A stretch of 11,659 nucleotides of DNA from an uncultured Oscillospiraceae bacterium (GCA_934623545.1 CAKTVN010000033.1:1-11659), one strand, 5' to 3'; numbered from the stretch's first letter, positions 1-9,854 are shown. Program-made: numbers and translations. The notes: generated by a model not told the origin, from the sequence alone.

Positions 1-11
1 TGCGTCTCTTT

Positions 12-280
12 CGACTTCCATGCGTCAAATATTCAACGGGCGCACACGCAACGAAGCGTATCTGTTTATCGTGCGATCAGGAAGCCCGATTCTACGACCG
101 CCCGAAGGGCGTTCGGACTACGGACAGGGAAACGACAACACGCACGATGTAACGACCTGTTTTTCTGCGCGTAAGCGCTATAGAACGCGCCCAGCGCCTC
201 TTTTTTGCATACTTTTTTCTGGCAAGACAGAAAAAAGTATGTCCGCGAAGCGACAGTTACAGCGTCACTGTAAAAACGGA
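12..280 (-). repeat. Dispersed intergenic repeat, copy A
   Basis: Read on the minus strand, this is a diverged copy of the repeats at 8181-8416 and 8495-8769. Shared blocks, in minus-strand order, are a small stem-loop (TTACAG/CTGTAA, 257-273), the TCTTGC-loop hairpin (208-241), an A-rich then GC-rich stretch with CGTTACAT, a CGCCCTTCGGGCG hairpin with GTAGAATCGGG after it, a GATCGCACGATA block, and the terminal block around GTTGAATATTTGACG ending near 12. It lies downstream of atpC and in the same direction as atpC. I see no open reading frame conserved between copies, so I treat it as non-coding. It could be a structured 3' RNA module or a small non-autonomous element; I cannot tell which. 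Confidence 0.85.
208..241 (-). repeat. 14-bp hairpin with TCTTGC loop (copy A)
   Basis: Read on the minus strand, the arms CATACTTTTTTCTG and CAGAAAAAAGTATG pair perfectly around the loop TCTTGC. The same loop with different but still complementary arms recurs at 8181-8214 and 8534-8567. The 5' arm is pyrimidine-rich and the 3' arm purine-rich in all copies. Confidence 0.9.
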
Positions 281-302
281 ACCTCCGGTGAATCCGGAAA
301 AG

Positions 303-340
303 AGCCTTCCGCATCCTCTGGATGCGGTCCCCTCTGCGCC
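303..340 (-). repeat. CCGCATCC/GGATGCGG hairpin module, atpC downstream copy
   Basis: The arms at 309-316 and 320-327 form an 8-bp stem with a 3-base loop. The hairpin and its flanks (GCGCAGAGGG before and AGGCT after, in minus-strand reading) recur at 11511-11547, and a shorter form recurs at 7956-7981. All three lie just downstream of a stop codon and read with the gene, so it may act as a secondary terminator or an mRNA end-stabilising hairpin. Confidence 0.6.
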
Positions 341-398
341 TCCGGCGCGGCATTGCGCCCTCCGGGCGCAAAAGAGGCGTCACCCCAAAGGGTTGACG

Positions 399-426
399 AA
401 AAGCGCCGCCTTTCGGCGGCGCTTTT
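399..426 (-). terminator. Intrinsic terminator of the atp operon
   Basis: The arms at 399-410 and 415-426 form a perfect 12-bp stem, including the core GCGCCGCC/GGCGGCGC, around the 4-base loop 411-414. The stem starts directly after the atpC stop codon at 427-429. In minus-strand reading the exit side has a run of only four T. The plus-strand side has six, so the hairpin could stop transcription from both directions. Confidence 0.8.
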
Positions 427-3088
<2,662 letters not shown>

Positions 3089-3104
3089 GTGCGCGCCTCC
3101 TTTC

Positions 3105-4619
<1,515 letters not shown>

Positions 4620-4649
4620 TCATTCACCAGCTTTCGGTTGAGATGCGGT

Positions 4650-5192
4650 TTATAGTACGGTATTTCTGAGCAGCCGCTGGACTTCTTCAAGGTGACACGC
4701 GACGGTGCCGTCAAGCTGACGGTCGGGCAGCTCCAGCAGCACGCCGCCGATGACGCCTTCCTCCACGCGGGACGAAAGCTCGATCCGCTTGCCGGTCAGC
4801 TTCTCGAGCCGCTCGCGGAGCTTCTCCTGAAGCTCCGGGCGCAGCGCGACCGCGGTTACGGCGCGCACCTCGAGAATGTCATGGTCGGCGTTGTAGCGGC
4901 GGCGGTATTCGTCCGCGCAGCCCGGAAGCTCGCGCAGCGTACCGTTGTCGCACAGCAGCTTCATAAAGTTCAGCACATAGGGATGCACGCGGTCGCGCCA
5001 TGCCTCGTCGAGAAGCGCGCGCCGCTCCTGCTTGGAAACGGACGGCGTGCACAGAAGCCGCATATAATTGGGTTCATCCTTCAGCACGGCGCGCACAAGC
5101 ACAAGATCCTGCAAAAGGGCATCGTCCAGATGCTCCTCCTTCGCAAGATCGTACAGCGCGCCGCCGTAGGTTTTGGCTGTCCGCGTCGTCAT
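4650..5192 (-). CDS. atpH: F1Fo ATP synthase subunit delta
   Basis: Delta (the OSCP homologue) sits on top of F1 and ties the alpha subunits to the b-subunit stator. The protein has 180 residues. It begins with the family pattern TAKTYGGALYDLAKEE, has a helical N-terminal domain to about residue 105 (LNFMKLLCDNGTLRELP near its end), and a C-terminal domain with EVRAVTAVAL, the KLTGKRIELSSRVEEGVIGG stretch (DPSLIGG-like in other species) and a final helix. The ATG overlaps the atpF stop by 4 bases (5189-5192), suggesting coupled translation. Confidence 0.96.
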   Translation of the reverse strand: MTTRTAKTYGGALYDLAKEEHLDDALLQDLVLVRAVLKDEPNYMRLLCTPSVSKQERRALLDEAWRDRVHPYVLNFMKLLCDNGTLRELPGCADEYRRRYNADHDILEVRAVTAVALRPELQEKLRERLEKLTGKRIELSSRVEEGVIGGVLLELPDRQLDGTVACHLEEVQRLLRNTVL

Positions 5193-5692
5193 GATGCGTC
5201 ACCCAGTTCGTCGATGAACTGCTCGATGAGCTGCTCATGGTCCTTGGCGTTGATCTCCTTGCGCACGACCTTGGATGCAAGATCGACGGCAAGATCGGAG
5301 ATCTCGCTCTTCATTTCATTGACAGCCTTCTTCCGCTCCAGCGCGATGTCGCTTTCCGCCTTCTGGCGCAGCGCGGCAGCCTCTGCCTGTGCGCCGGCGA
5401 GAAGCGCCTCGCTTTGCTCGCGGGCGTTTTTCATCGCGCGGGTCGTAATGGCGTCCGCCTCCTGCTTGGCGGCGGAGAGATGCTGTTCATAGTCTGCCTT
5501 GGCGGTCTCGGCGTCCTGCTTTGCCTTCGCAGCGTCGTCATAGATGCCGTCGACCTCTTCCTGACGCTTGGCAATGATCGCCTTGATCGGACCAAACAGG
5601 AATTTTTTGAACAGCACGATCTGAATGAGCAGATTGCAGATCTGCGCAATGGTCGTCCACGGCGCAAGCTCCACGAGGGACTGAAAATCCAT
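5189..5692 (-). CDS. atpF: F1Fo ATP synthase subunit b
   Basis: Subunit b forms the peripheral stalk, anchored in the membrane by one helix and reaching up F1 as a dimeric coiled coil. The protein has 167 residues. There is one membrane segment at about residues 12-35 (WTTIAQICNLLIQIVLF and on), followed by the family-typical LFGPIKAIIAKRQEEV hinge and then a long Ala/Glu/Lys/Gln-rich helix to about residue 150. The C-terminal part (VVRKEINAKDHEQLIEQFIDEL) contacts delta. A strong AAGGAGG lies just upstream of the ATG. The gene follows atpE after a 39-base gap and overlaps atpH by 4 bases. Confidence 0.97.
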   Translation of the reverse strand: MDFQSLVELAPWTTIAQICNLLIQIVLFKKFLFGPIKAIIAKRQEEVDGIYDDAAKAKQDAETAKADYEQHLSAAKQEADAITTRAMKNAREQSEALLAGAQAEAAALRQKAESDIALERKKAVNEMKSEISDLAVDLASKVVRKEINAKDHEQLIEQFIDELGDAS

Positions 5693-5731
5693 ATTGCAGT
5701 CCTCCTTCCAATGGGTTCTGTACGCCGGGTC

Positions 5732-6052
<321 letters not shown>

Positions 6053-6796
6053 TTATTCTGTCGCCGTCCGGATGAAGATCATCGTCAGCATACAGAATAT
6101 AAATGCCTGCATCGCGCTGGAGAACCAGTCGAAGTAGAGCGACAGCACCGCCGGGATGCCGACCGCGAGGAAGGGGATGTTGCCGAGCAGCGTCCCGAGG
6201 AAGCCCGGCAGCCAGCCGAAGAGCGCATGGTTGGCGAGGATCAGCGCCGCATAGACGAGGGAGCTTATGACCATGCCAGACAGGACGTTGCCGAAGTGAC
6301 GGAACGACATGGAGATGGGCTTGAAGACCTCGCCGAGGACGTTGAACGGCGCCATCAGGAACACCGGATCGCAGAAGCCCTTGAGATATCCGCCAAAGCC
6401 GTTGGTCTTGATCTTGTAATAGGTGATGAGGATGAAGACGATCAGCGCCCAGCCGAGCAGCACAGACACATCCGCCGTCGGCGCCCAAAAGCCCAGAAGC
6501 GAGGCAAGACTCGACCCGAGCGAGAGCGCAAAGATCGCGGAGATGAACGGCACCATCCGCAGCCACTGCTCGCCCATGTTGCTGCGGACGAAGTTTTCCG
6601 CGATCATGACGATCTTTTCCGCGACCGCCTGCCGCTTGGAGATGTTCTTGACCTTCAGATCATGCGTCAGCCAGATACACAGCAGATTGATGACCAGCAT
6701 CACACCCCACGTGACGGTCATGCTGGCGGTGATGGGGATGCCGCCGAAAATCGGAATGGTAAAGTATACCGGAGCGCCGTGGATATCGACGTTCAT
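6053..6796 (-). CDS. atpB: F1Fo ATP synthase subunit a
   Basis: Subunit a is the membrane stator that forms the two ion half-channels against the c ring. The protein has 247 residues with five or six hydrophobic segments (about 26-45, 84-104, 112-128, 172-192 and a long pair from 196 to 243). The essential arginine is Arg166 in the helix FKPISMSFRHFGNVLSG, which replaces the more usual SLSLRLFGN wording. GxWAP-like FWAPTADV follows helix 2, as in other bacterial a subunits. The ATG overlaps the atpI stop by 4 bases (6793-6796), and AAGGAGG sits inside the end of atpI, so translation of the two genes is probably coupled. Confidence 0.97.
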   Translation of the reverse strand: MNVDIHGAPVYFTIPIFGGIPITASMTVTWGVMLVINLLCIWLTHDLKVKNISKRQAVAEKIVMIAENFVRSNMGEQWLRMVPFISAIFALSLGSSLASLLGFWAPTADVSVLLGWALIVFILITYYKIKTNGFGGYLKGFCDPVFLMAPFNVLGEVFKPISMSFRHFGNVLSGMVISSLVYAALILANHALFGWLPGFLGTLLGNIPFLAVGIPAVLSLYFDWFSSAMQAFIFCMLTMIFIRTATE

Positions 6797-7230
6797 TCAG
6801 GATCCGCCTCCTTCTGATCGGGGTCGCCCCCGCTGCGCTTTGCCCTTGCCGTGACGATCGACCGGCGCAGCATCAGCACCGGCTGCGGCAGCAGGAAAGG
6901 CACGAGCGTGGAAATATAATTGAAAAACGGGGCGATCACGCCCACAACGATCGCAAATACCATCAGCATGATGCGCCCGAAATAGGATGTGCGCAGCTGC
7001 TTCTGCGCGAGCTTTTTTTCCTCCTCACTGCTCTCAGCGACCTTCTGTACGCGCAGCGCCAGCAGGAAAATGCTGAGGAACGCGAAGGCGCTTCCCCATA
7101 GCGCGCCGAGCAGAACGGTATAATCGAATTTGTGCAGCAGTGCGAACACCACGCAGATCACGGCGTCGCCTGCGGCAAGCCCTGCGGCGACAAACGCAAG
7201 CTCCTTGCGAATGGAACGGTCCAGCTTCAT
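6793..7230 (-). CDS. atpI: ATP synthase accessory protein I
   Basis: AtpI is a small membrane protein encoded ahead of atpB in many operons. It is linked to c-ring assembly and, with AtpZ, to magnesium supply; these roles are family knowledge. The 145-residue protein begins MKLDRSIRKE and has four hydrophobic segments at about 11-31, 38-59, 84-101 and 103-121. A charged cytosolic loop (ESSEEEKKLAQKQLR) lies between helices 2 and 3, and the tail is basic then acidic. The operon position and the four-helix layout support the call more than sequence identity. I chose the ATG at 7230 (AGG 7 bases upstream). A GTG at 7290 preceded by AAAGGA would add 20 residues and cannot be ruled out. The gap to atpZ is 77 bases. 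Confidence 0.85.
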   Translation of the reverse strand: MKLDRSIRKELAFVAAGLAAGDAVICVVFALLHKFDYTVLLGALWGSAFAFLSIFLLALRVQKVAESSEEEKKLAQKQLRTSYFGRIMLMVFAIVVGVIAPFFNYISTLVPFLLPQPVLMLRRSIVTARAKRSGGDPDQKEADPE

Positions 7231-7307
7231 TTCAAACCTCGCGATGACGGAAGCTCCGGTTCGGGCAGCGGCAAAATGGACGCCGCACACAGAGGTTCCT
7301 TTATTTA

Positions 7308-7568
7308 TTAAATATGATCGTTGAATGAGCGTCCTTTGGGCTTTTCTCCGCCGCGTTCTTTCAGCAGCGGCAGAACCGTGCGGTAGACGCTGGCGATGCC
7401 GGTCAAAATCCCGATGACGATCGCCGCGACCATGGCCCACGTGCCCCAGCCGAGGCGACTCTGCGCCAGATGTGCGAGCCATACGAATACCAGCGGCGGC
7501 GTGATCAGGCTGAAGCCGATCTGTCCGACCAGCAGGATACTCTCGAAAACTTTTGTCAGGGATTTCAT
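7308..7568 (-). CDS. atpZ: AtpZ/AtpI-family two-helix membrane protein
   Basis: This is the first gene of the operon. The 86-residue protein has two membrane segments, at about 10-33 (ILLVGQIGFSLITPPLVFVW) and 44-65 (TWAMVAAIVIGILTGIASVY), and a basic tail (KERGGEKPKGR). Length, helix pair with Gly/Pro motifs and position before atpI match AtpZ, which works with AtpI and has been linked to magnesium or calcium transport that supports the ATP synthase in Bacillus. The start at 7568 is chosen because AGGTGAAG lies directly upstream; longer in-frame starts would run through a leader with strong hairpins. Confidence 0.8.
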   Translation of the reverse strand: MKSLTKVFESILLVGQIGFSLITPPLVFVWLAHLAQSRLGWGTWAMVAAIVIGILTGIASVYRTVLPLLKERGGEKPKGRSFNDHI

Positions 7569-7576
7569 TTCTTCAC

Positions 7577-7609
7577 CTGCATTTGCAGCGGCGCACAGCC
7601 ATGCGCCGC
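7577..7609 (-). promoter_or_regulatory. Hairpin pair in the atpZ leader
   Basis: In the predicted 5' leader of the atp mRNA, arms at 7588-7595 and 7602-7609 form a perfect 8-bp GC-rich stem with a 6-base loop. A small palindrome, CTGCAAATGCAG in mRNA reading (7577-7588), follows just before the AGGTG ribosome binding site. The two share one base, so they could compete. The structure may stabilise the mRNA end or tune translation of atpZ; neither is shown. Confidence 0.35.
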
Positions 7610-7673
7610 GCCCTGTGACCGGGAGCAAAAAATACTTCAACATCCAAGATGGTAACATAAAAATTCTTTTTTT

Positions 7674-7702
7674 ACAATAGCCAAAAGCGCAAAAATATGC
7701 AA
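7674..7702 (-). promoter_or_regulatory. Probable atp operon promoter
   Basis: Read on the minus strand, TATTGT (7679 down to 7674) is a plausible -10 box and TTGCAT (7702 down to 7697) a plausible -35 box with a 17-base spacer. The region is the only AT-rich stretch before atpZ and would give a leader of about 100 bases. A better -35 match, TTGACA at 7709-7704, is 24 bases from the same -10, too far for standard sigma-A spacing, and overlaps the palindrome described separately. Confidence 0.4.
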
Positions 7703-7704
7703 AT

Positions 7705-7720
7705 GTCAACGGGCGTTGAC
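7705..7720. promoter_or_regulatory. Palindrome centred between divergent promoters
   Basis: GTCAACgggcGTTGAC is a perfect 6-4-6 inverted repeat. Its centre (7712.5) is 33.5 bases from the nearest edge of each candidate -10 box: TATTGT on the minus strand and TATGAT on the plus strand. That placement suits a dimeric regulator acting on both promoters. Alternatively the two halves (TTGACA and TTGACG on opposite strands) are just -35-like sequence. Confidence 0.4.
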
Positions 7721-7721
7721 G

Positions 7722-7751
7722 CTGGCATTCCTACGCGCCGTGTGCTATGAT
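7722..7751 (+). promoter_or_regulatory. Promoter of the small Cys-rich gene
   Basis: TATGAT at 7746-7751 is preceded by TGC, giving an extended -10 box. CTGGCA at 7722-7727 is a weak -35 with an 18-base spacer. Transcription would start near 7758, about 23 bases before the ATG at 7781. Confidence 0.5.
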
Positions 7752-7780
7752 GGACGCAGAAAAACGGAGGTGCATTCTGC

Positions 7781-7957
7781 ATGGAAGCAACATTCAGCGG
7801 CTACTGCCGCACCATCGATGCCGCGCGGCTCGTATACTGCGAAGCAGACAGCGGAGAGACGGAGATCGACTGCGATTACGAAGTCTGCCCCCACGCGGCA
7901 AGCTGCCCCATTGGAACGCAGATCACGGAGTTTTTGCACCAGGAAGGGAAGAAGTGA
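7781..7957 (+). CDS. Small cysteine-rich protein, 58 residues, function unknown
   Basis: A short gene divergent from the atp operon. Support: an extended -10 promoter, GGAGGTG 8 bases before the ATG (7766-7772), and a codon-like composition matching the neighbours. The product opens MEATFSGYCRTIDAARLVYC and carries five cysteines (9, 20, 31, 36, 42) and a histidine (38), with the pattern DCDYEVCPHAASCPIG near residues 30-45. The spacing CX4CX5C with C9 and C20 upstream suggests a zinc-ribbon-like or metal-binding mini-domain. There is no signal peptide or membrane segment. I have the impression that similar short proteins occur in related clostridia, but I cannot verify this and assign no function. 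The stop codon overlaps the first bases of a repeat module. Confidence 0.75.
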   Translation: MEATFSGYCRTIDAARLVYCEADSGETEIDCDYEVCPHAASCPIGTQITEFLHQEGKK

Positions 7958-7981
7958 CCGCATCCGGAATGCGGGAGGCTT
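7956..7981 (+). repeat. Short CCGCAT/ATGCGG hairpin module at the small gene's 3' end
   Basis: Arms 7958-7963 and 7969-7974 form a 6-bp stem with a 5-base loop, followed by GAGGCTT. It is a shortened version of the modules at 303-340 (minus) and 11511-11547 (plus). There is no good T tract, so a terminator role is uncertain. Confidence 0.5.
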
Positions 7982-8014
7982 CTCGTCACCCGATGGGCGA
8001 CATCTTTTGCGTCC

Positions 8015-8117
8015 GTAGGGGCAGACGCCCTCGCGCAGCCGCCAGCGCCGTCAGGCGCGCTACGGATGCGGCACACCCCTTGCGGGTGCTGTCCGCCCGC
8101 CGCGCCTCAGGCGCGGA
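8015..8117 (+). repeat. GTAGGGGCGG repeat, long form, copy 1
   Basis: It begins GTAGGGGCAGACG and ends CTGTCCGCCCG plus a CCGCGCC/GGCGCGG hairpin. The start and the GTCCGCCC end are near-complementary, so the whole unit can fold as a stem with a long GC-rich tip. The inner part (CTCGCGCAGCC to CACCCCTTGCGG) recurs at 8778-8847. The outer parts recur, without the inner part, at 8425-8469. Confidence 0.75.
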
Positions 8118-8180
8118 GCTGCCTTTCGTATTCAACGAAATGCCTCTTTTGCGGAGACACCGCAGCTGTGCCTCCGGCGG

Positions 8181-8214
8181 CATACTTTTTGCTGTCTTGC
8201 CAGAAAAAAGTATG
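8181..8214 (+). repeat. TCTTGC-loop hairpin (copy B)
   Basis: Arms CATACTTTTTGCTG and CAGAAAAAAGTATG pair with a single G-A mismatch around the loop TCTTGC. The sequence is closest to copy A. Confidence 0.85.
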
Positions 8215-8416
8215 CAAAAAAGAGGCGCAGGACGCGAAATAGCGCTTACGCGCGAAAAGGCGTGTCGTTACATTTTACGTATTATCGTTACACCGGTGGT
8301 CAAGGAACGCCCTTCGGGCGACCGTAGAATCGGGTTTCTGCATCGCACGATATAGCGTGCGTGTCGTGACGTTAGCGCCCGTTGAATATTTGACGTATGG
8401 AAGTCGGGGCGTTTCC
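8181..8416 (+). repeat. Dispersed intergenic repeat, copy B
   Basis: The same element as copy A, in plus orientation, downstream of the small Cys-rich gene. It starts with the TCTTGC-loop hairpin (8181-8214) and runs through CGTTACAT, the CGCCCTTCGGGCG hairpin, a CGCACG/CGTGCG stem-loop (8344-8361) and the GTTGAATATTTGACG block. It aligns to copy C without gaps at an offset of 353 bases. From 8265 to 8416 I count six mismatches against 8618-8769. Confidence 0.9.
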
Positions 8417-8424
8417 GACCTTGC

Positions 8425-8469
8425 GTAGGGGCGGACGACTCTGTCCACCCGCCGCGCCGAAGGCGCGGA
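8425..8469 (+). repeat. GTAGGGGCGG repeat, short form, copy 2
   Basis: GGGCGGAC and GTCCACCC pair around a 6-base tip with one mismatch, followed by a CCGCGCC/GGCGCGG hairpin. This is the 8015-8117 unit without its roughly 60-base inner segment. It links the end of copy B to the start of copy C. Confidence 0.7.
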
Positions 8470-8494
8470 ACCCTTCTGCGATTGCACCGCAGTG

Positions 8495-8769
8495 CCGTTT
8501 TTTACAGCGACGCTGTAGCTGTGCCTTCGGCGACCATATCTTTTCCCTCTTGCGGGAAAAGATATGGAAGAAAAGGACGCTGGAGAACGAAATAGCGCTG
8601 ACGCGCAGAAAAACGAGTCGTTACATTTTACGCATTATCGTTACACCGGCGGTCAAGGAACGCCCTTCGGGCGACCGTAGAATCAGGTTTCCGCATCGCA
8701 CGATATAGCGTGCGTGTCGTGACGTTAGCGCCCGTTGAATATTTGACGTATGAAATTCGGGGCGTTTCC
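8495..8769 (+). repeat. Dispersed intergenic repeat, copy C
   Basis: It starts with a TACAG/CTGTA stem-loop (8503-8517), shared with copy A but not clearly with copy B. The TCTTGC-loop hairpin (8534-8567) follows, then a tail about 96 percent identical to copy B. Copies B and C form a direct tandem pair with a 353-base period. Confidence 0.9.
8534..8567 (+). repeat. TCTTGC-loop hairpin (copy C), stem changed but fully paired
   Basis: Arms CCATATCTTTTCCC and GGGAAAAGATATGG pair perfectly over 14 bp around TCTTGC. Aligned without gaps, 7 of 14 pairs differ from copy A and every change is compensated on the other arm. Confidence 0.9.
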
Positions 8770-8777
8770 GATTTTGT

Positions 8778-8847
8778 GTAGGGGCGGACGACCTCGCGCA
8801 GCCGTCAGGGGCGCCGGAGCGCTACGGATGCGGCACACCCCTTGCGG
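8778..8847 (+). repeat. GTAGGGGCGG repeat, copy 3
   Basis: About 70 bases matching the first 72 bases of 8015-8117, including GTAGGGGC, CTCGCGCAGCC and CTACGGATGCGGCACACC. The closing GTCCGCCC half is missing, so this copy looks truncated. Confidence 0.65.
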
Positions 8848-8887
8848 CGGGGCGAGGGATGTGGAGTTTGTTCCGACGCAAATCCCC

Positions 8888-8950
8888 CTTTGCCGCTTTC
8901 TTTTTACCGCCAGCGGCTTTTTCTTTGCCGCGCAAAGAAAAAGGGGCTGA
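8888..8950 (+). repeat. 63-base repeat with Y-rich/R-rich hairpin, upstream copy
   Basis: Contains a perfect 12-bp stem, CTTTTTCTTTGC (8917-8928) with GCAAAGAAAAAG (8932-8943), loop CGC. An alternative stem GCCGCT/AGCGGC (8892-8897 with 8912-8917) shares one base with it. The whole 63 bases recur in inverted orientation at 11597-11659 with one mismatch, so the pair brackets the two-gene operon. Confidence 0.9.
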
Positions 8951-9028
8951 ATCGTGCCCCGCGCATTTCATGCGCGGAGGAGGCGCCACCCCTCCGGGGT
9001 GACAAACGTATCGCCTTTCGGCGATGCG
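8943..9028 (+). other. String of GC-rich stem-loops before the promoter
   Basis: Four consecutive hairpins: GGGGC/GCCCC (8943-8960), CCGCGCA/TGCGCGG (8959-8977), CACCCC/GGGGTG (8987-9001) and ATCGCC/GGCGAT (9010-9025). None has a T tract on the exit side. No gene is visible here. They may be worn repeat modules or a transcriptional barrier between the repeats and the promoter at 9035. Confidence 0.45.
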
Positions 9029-9034
9029 TTCCTT

Positions 9035-9063
9035 TTGACTTTTCTACCGGAAAATGCTAAACT
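9035..9063 (+). promoter_or_regulatory. Promoter of the two-gene ppaC operon
   Basis: TTGACT at 9035-9040, a 17-base spacer, and TAAACT at 9058-9063 preceded by TGC, which makes an extended -10 box. Transcription would start near 9070, about 26 bases before the ATG at 9096. Confidence 0.65.
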
Positions 9064-9078
9064 ATTTTTATAAAAATA
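9063..9078. promoter_or_regulatory. 16-bp AT palindrome at the transcription start
   Basis: TATTTTTATAAAAATA is a perfect palindrome overlapping the last base of the -10 box and the expected start site. It could be a repressor operator, but an AT-rich start region can form such a palindrome by chance. Confidence 0.3.
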
Positions 9079-9095
9079 ACACTCGGAGGCGCCGC

Positions 9096-9854
9096 ATGAC
9101 ACTTCTGCAATACTATCTTCAATTTCTCAGCGAGCTCTGCGAGGGCAGCCGCCCGCTGCCGGAGGGCATGACCATGCCGGAAGGGGACGAGCTGCACTGT
9201 GCCGTCGCGCTGCAAGCGCAAATTCAGAGCATGGGCGTTCCGGAATTTGTGCGTCGCTGCGCCGCGCAGAGCGGCATCGAAATTCCGGAGGAGGAATACG
9301 CCGCCTTTGACCCGGCGGCGCTGATGCAGGCGCTCAGCCAAATGCCCGCGCAGGACGCCGCCGAGCCAGCTCCGCAGGAGGAATCGCCCGCCGAGCCGGT
9401 CAAAAGCGAGGTCCGCGACATCTACGAGGTCTTTCTGGACAGCGTGTGTCTGGAGGACGAGCTGCTGCAATATCTGATCGACGTGCTCAAGCGGCGCAGC
9501 GCAGAGGAATTTCAGAAGCTCTCGCACGCCGCTGCGCGGACGCTTCTGGACATGGACGATTTTCTCGCGTGGCTCGGAAACAAGGAGCTGCTGGCGCCCG
9601 TCGAGGAGCAGGCTTGCGTTCGGATCATGGACGGCTGCTTTGCGCGGCTTCAGGCTGAGGGGCAGATGGAGCTGCTGGCGGCTCTGCTCTCCGGCGACCG
9701 GAAAACGTTCGAGCTGTTCCGCTGTGACGCGCCCGAGCTTCAGCATCTGCCGGACGCGACGTATGAATGGTACTGCCAAAATTATCTCGACCGCTATTAT
9801 CCGGTCCGGTTCTTTATGAAATTCGGCGGCGTCCGCTTTCCGGAAGCGACCTGA
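9096..9854 (+). CDS. Acidic two-domain protein of unknown function, upstream of ppaC
   Basis: I do not recognise this 252-residue protein. The start at 9096 is supported by GGAGG 6 bases upstream and the promoter at 9035-9063; an in-frame ATG at 9054 lies inside the promoter and is rejected. Residues 1 to about 82 look helical and contain a Cys-bearing segment (MGVPEFVRRCAAQSGIEIPEEEY). Residues about 84-103 are a Pro/Ala/Glu-rich linker (PAQDAAEPAPQEESPAEP). Residues 107 to about 200 are again helical and Leu/Glu-rich (VFLDSVCLEDELLQYLIDVL and following). The last 45 are aromatic-rich, with YEWYCQNYLDRYYPVRFFMKF near the end. There is no signal peptide or membrane span. It lies 19 bases before ppaC on the same strand, so the two are almost certainly co-transcribed. 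A role tied to the pyrophosphatase is possible but not shown. Confidence 0.85.
   Translation: MTLLQYYLQFLSELCEGSRPLPEGMTMPEGDELHCAVALQAQIQSMGVPEFVRRCAAQSGIEIPEEEYAAFDPAALMQALSQMPAQDAAEPAPQEESPAEPVKSEVRDIYEVFLDSVCLEDELLQYLIDVLKRRSAEEFQKLSHAAARTLLDMDDFLAWLGNKELLAPVEEQACVRIMDGCFARLQAEGQMELLAALLSGDRKTFELFRCDAPELQHLPDATYEWYCQNYLDRYYPVRFFMKFGGVRFPEAT

Noticed and set aside
7747..8708. Several plus- and minus-strand frames of 60-200 codons across the repeat region
   Set aside because: They cross repeat boundaries and hairpins and have no ribosome binding sites, and copies B and C do not preserve one common protein. Similar C-termini in two frames come only from the repeated DNA.
8181..8769. Insertion sequence with transposase
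   Set aside because: No transposase frame and no clear terminal inverted repeats or target duplications; at most a non-autonomous element.
8015..8847. CRISPR array
   Set aside because: The repeats are long, few, imperfect and unevenly spaced, and contain nested hairpins; no short regular repeat-spacer pattern and no cas genes.
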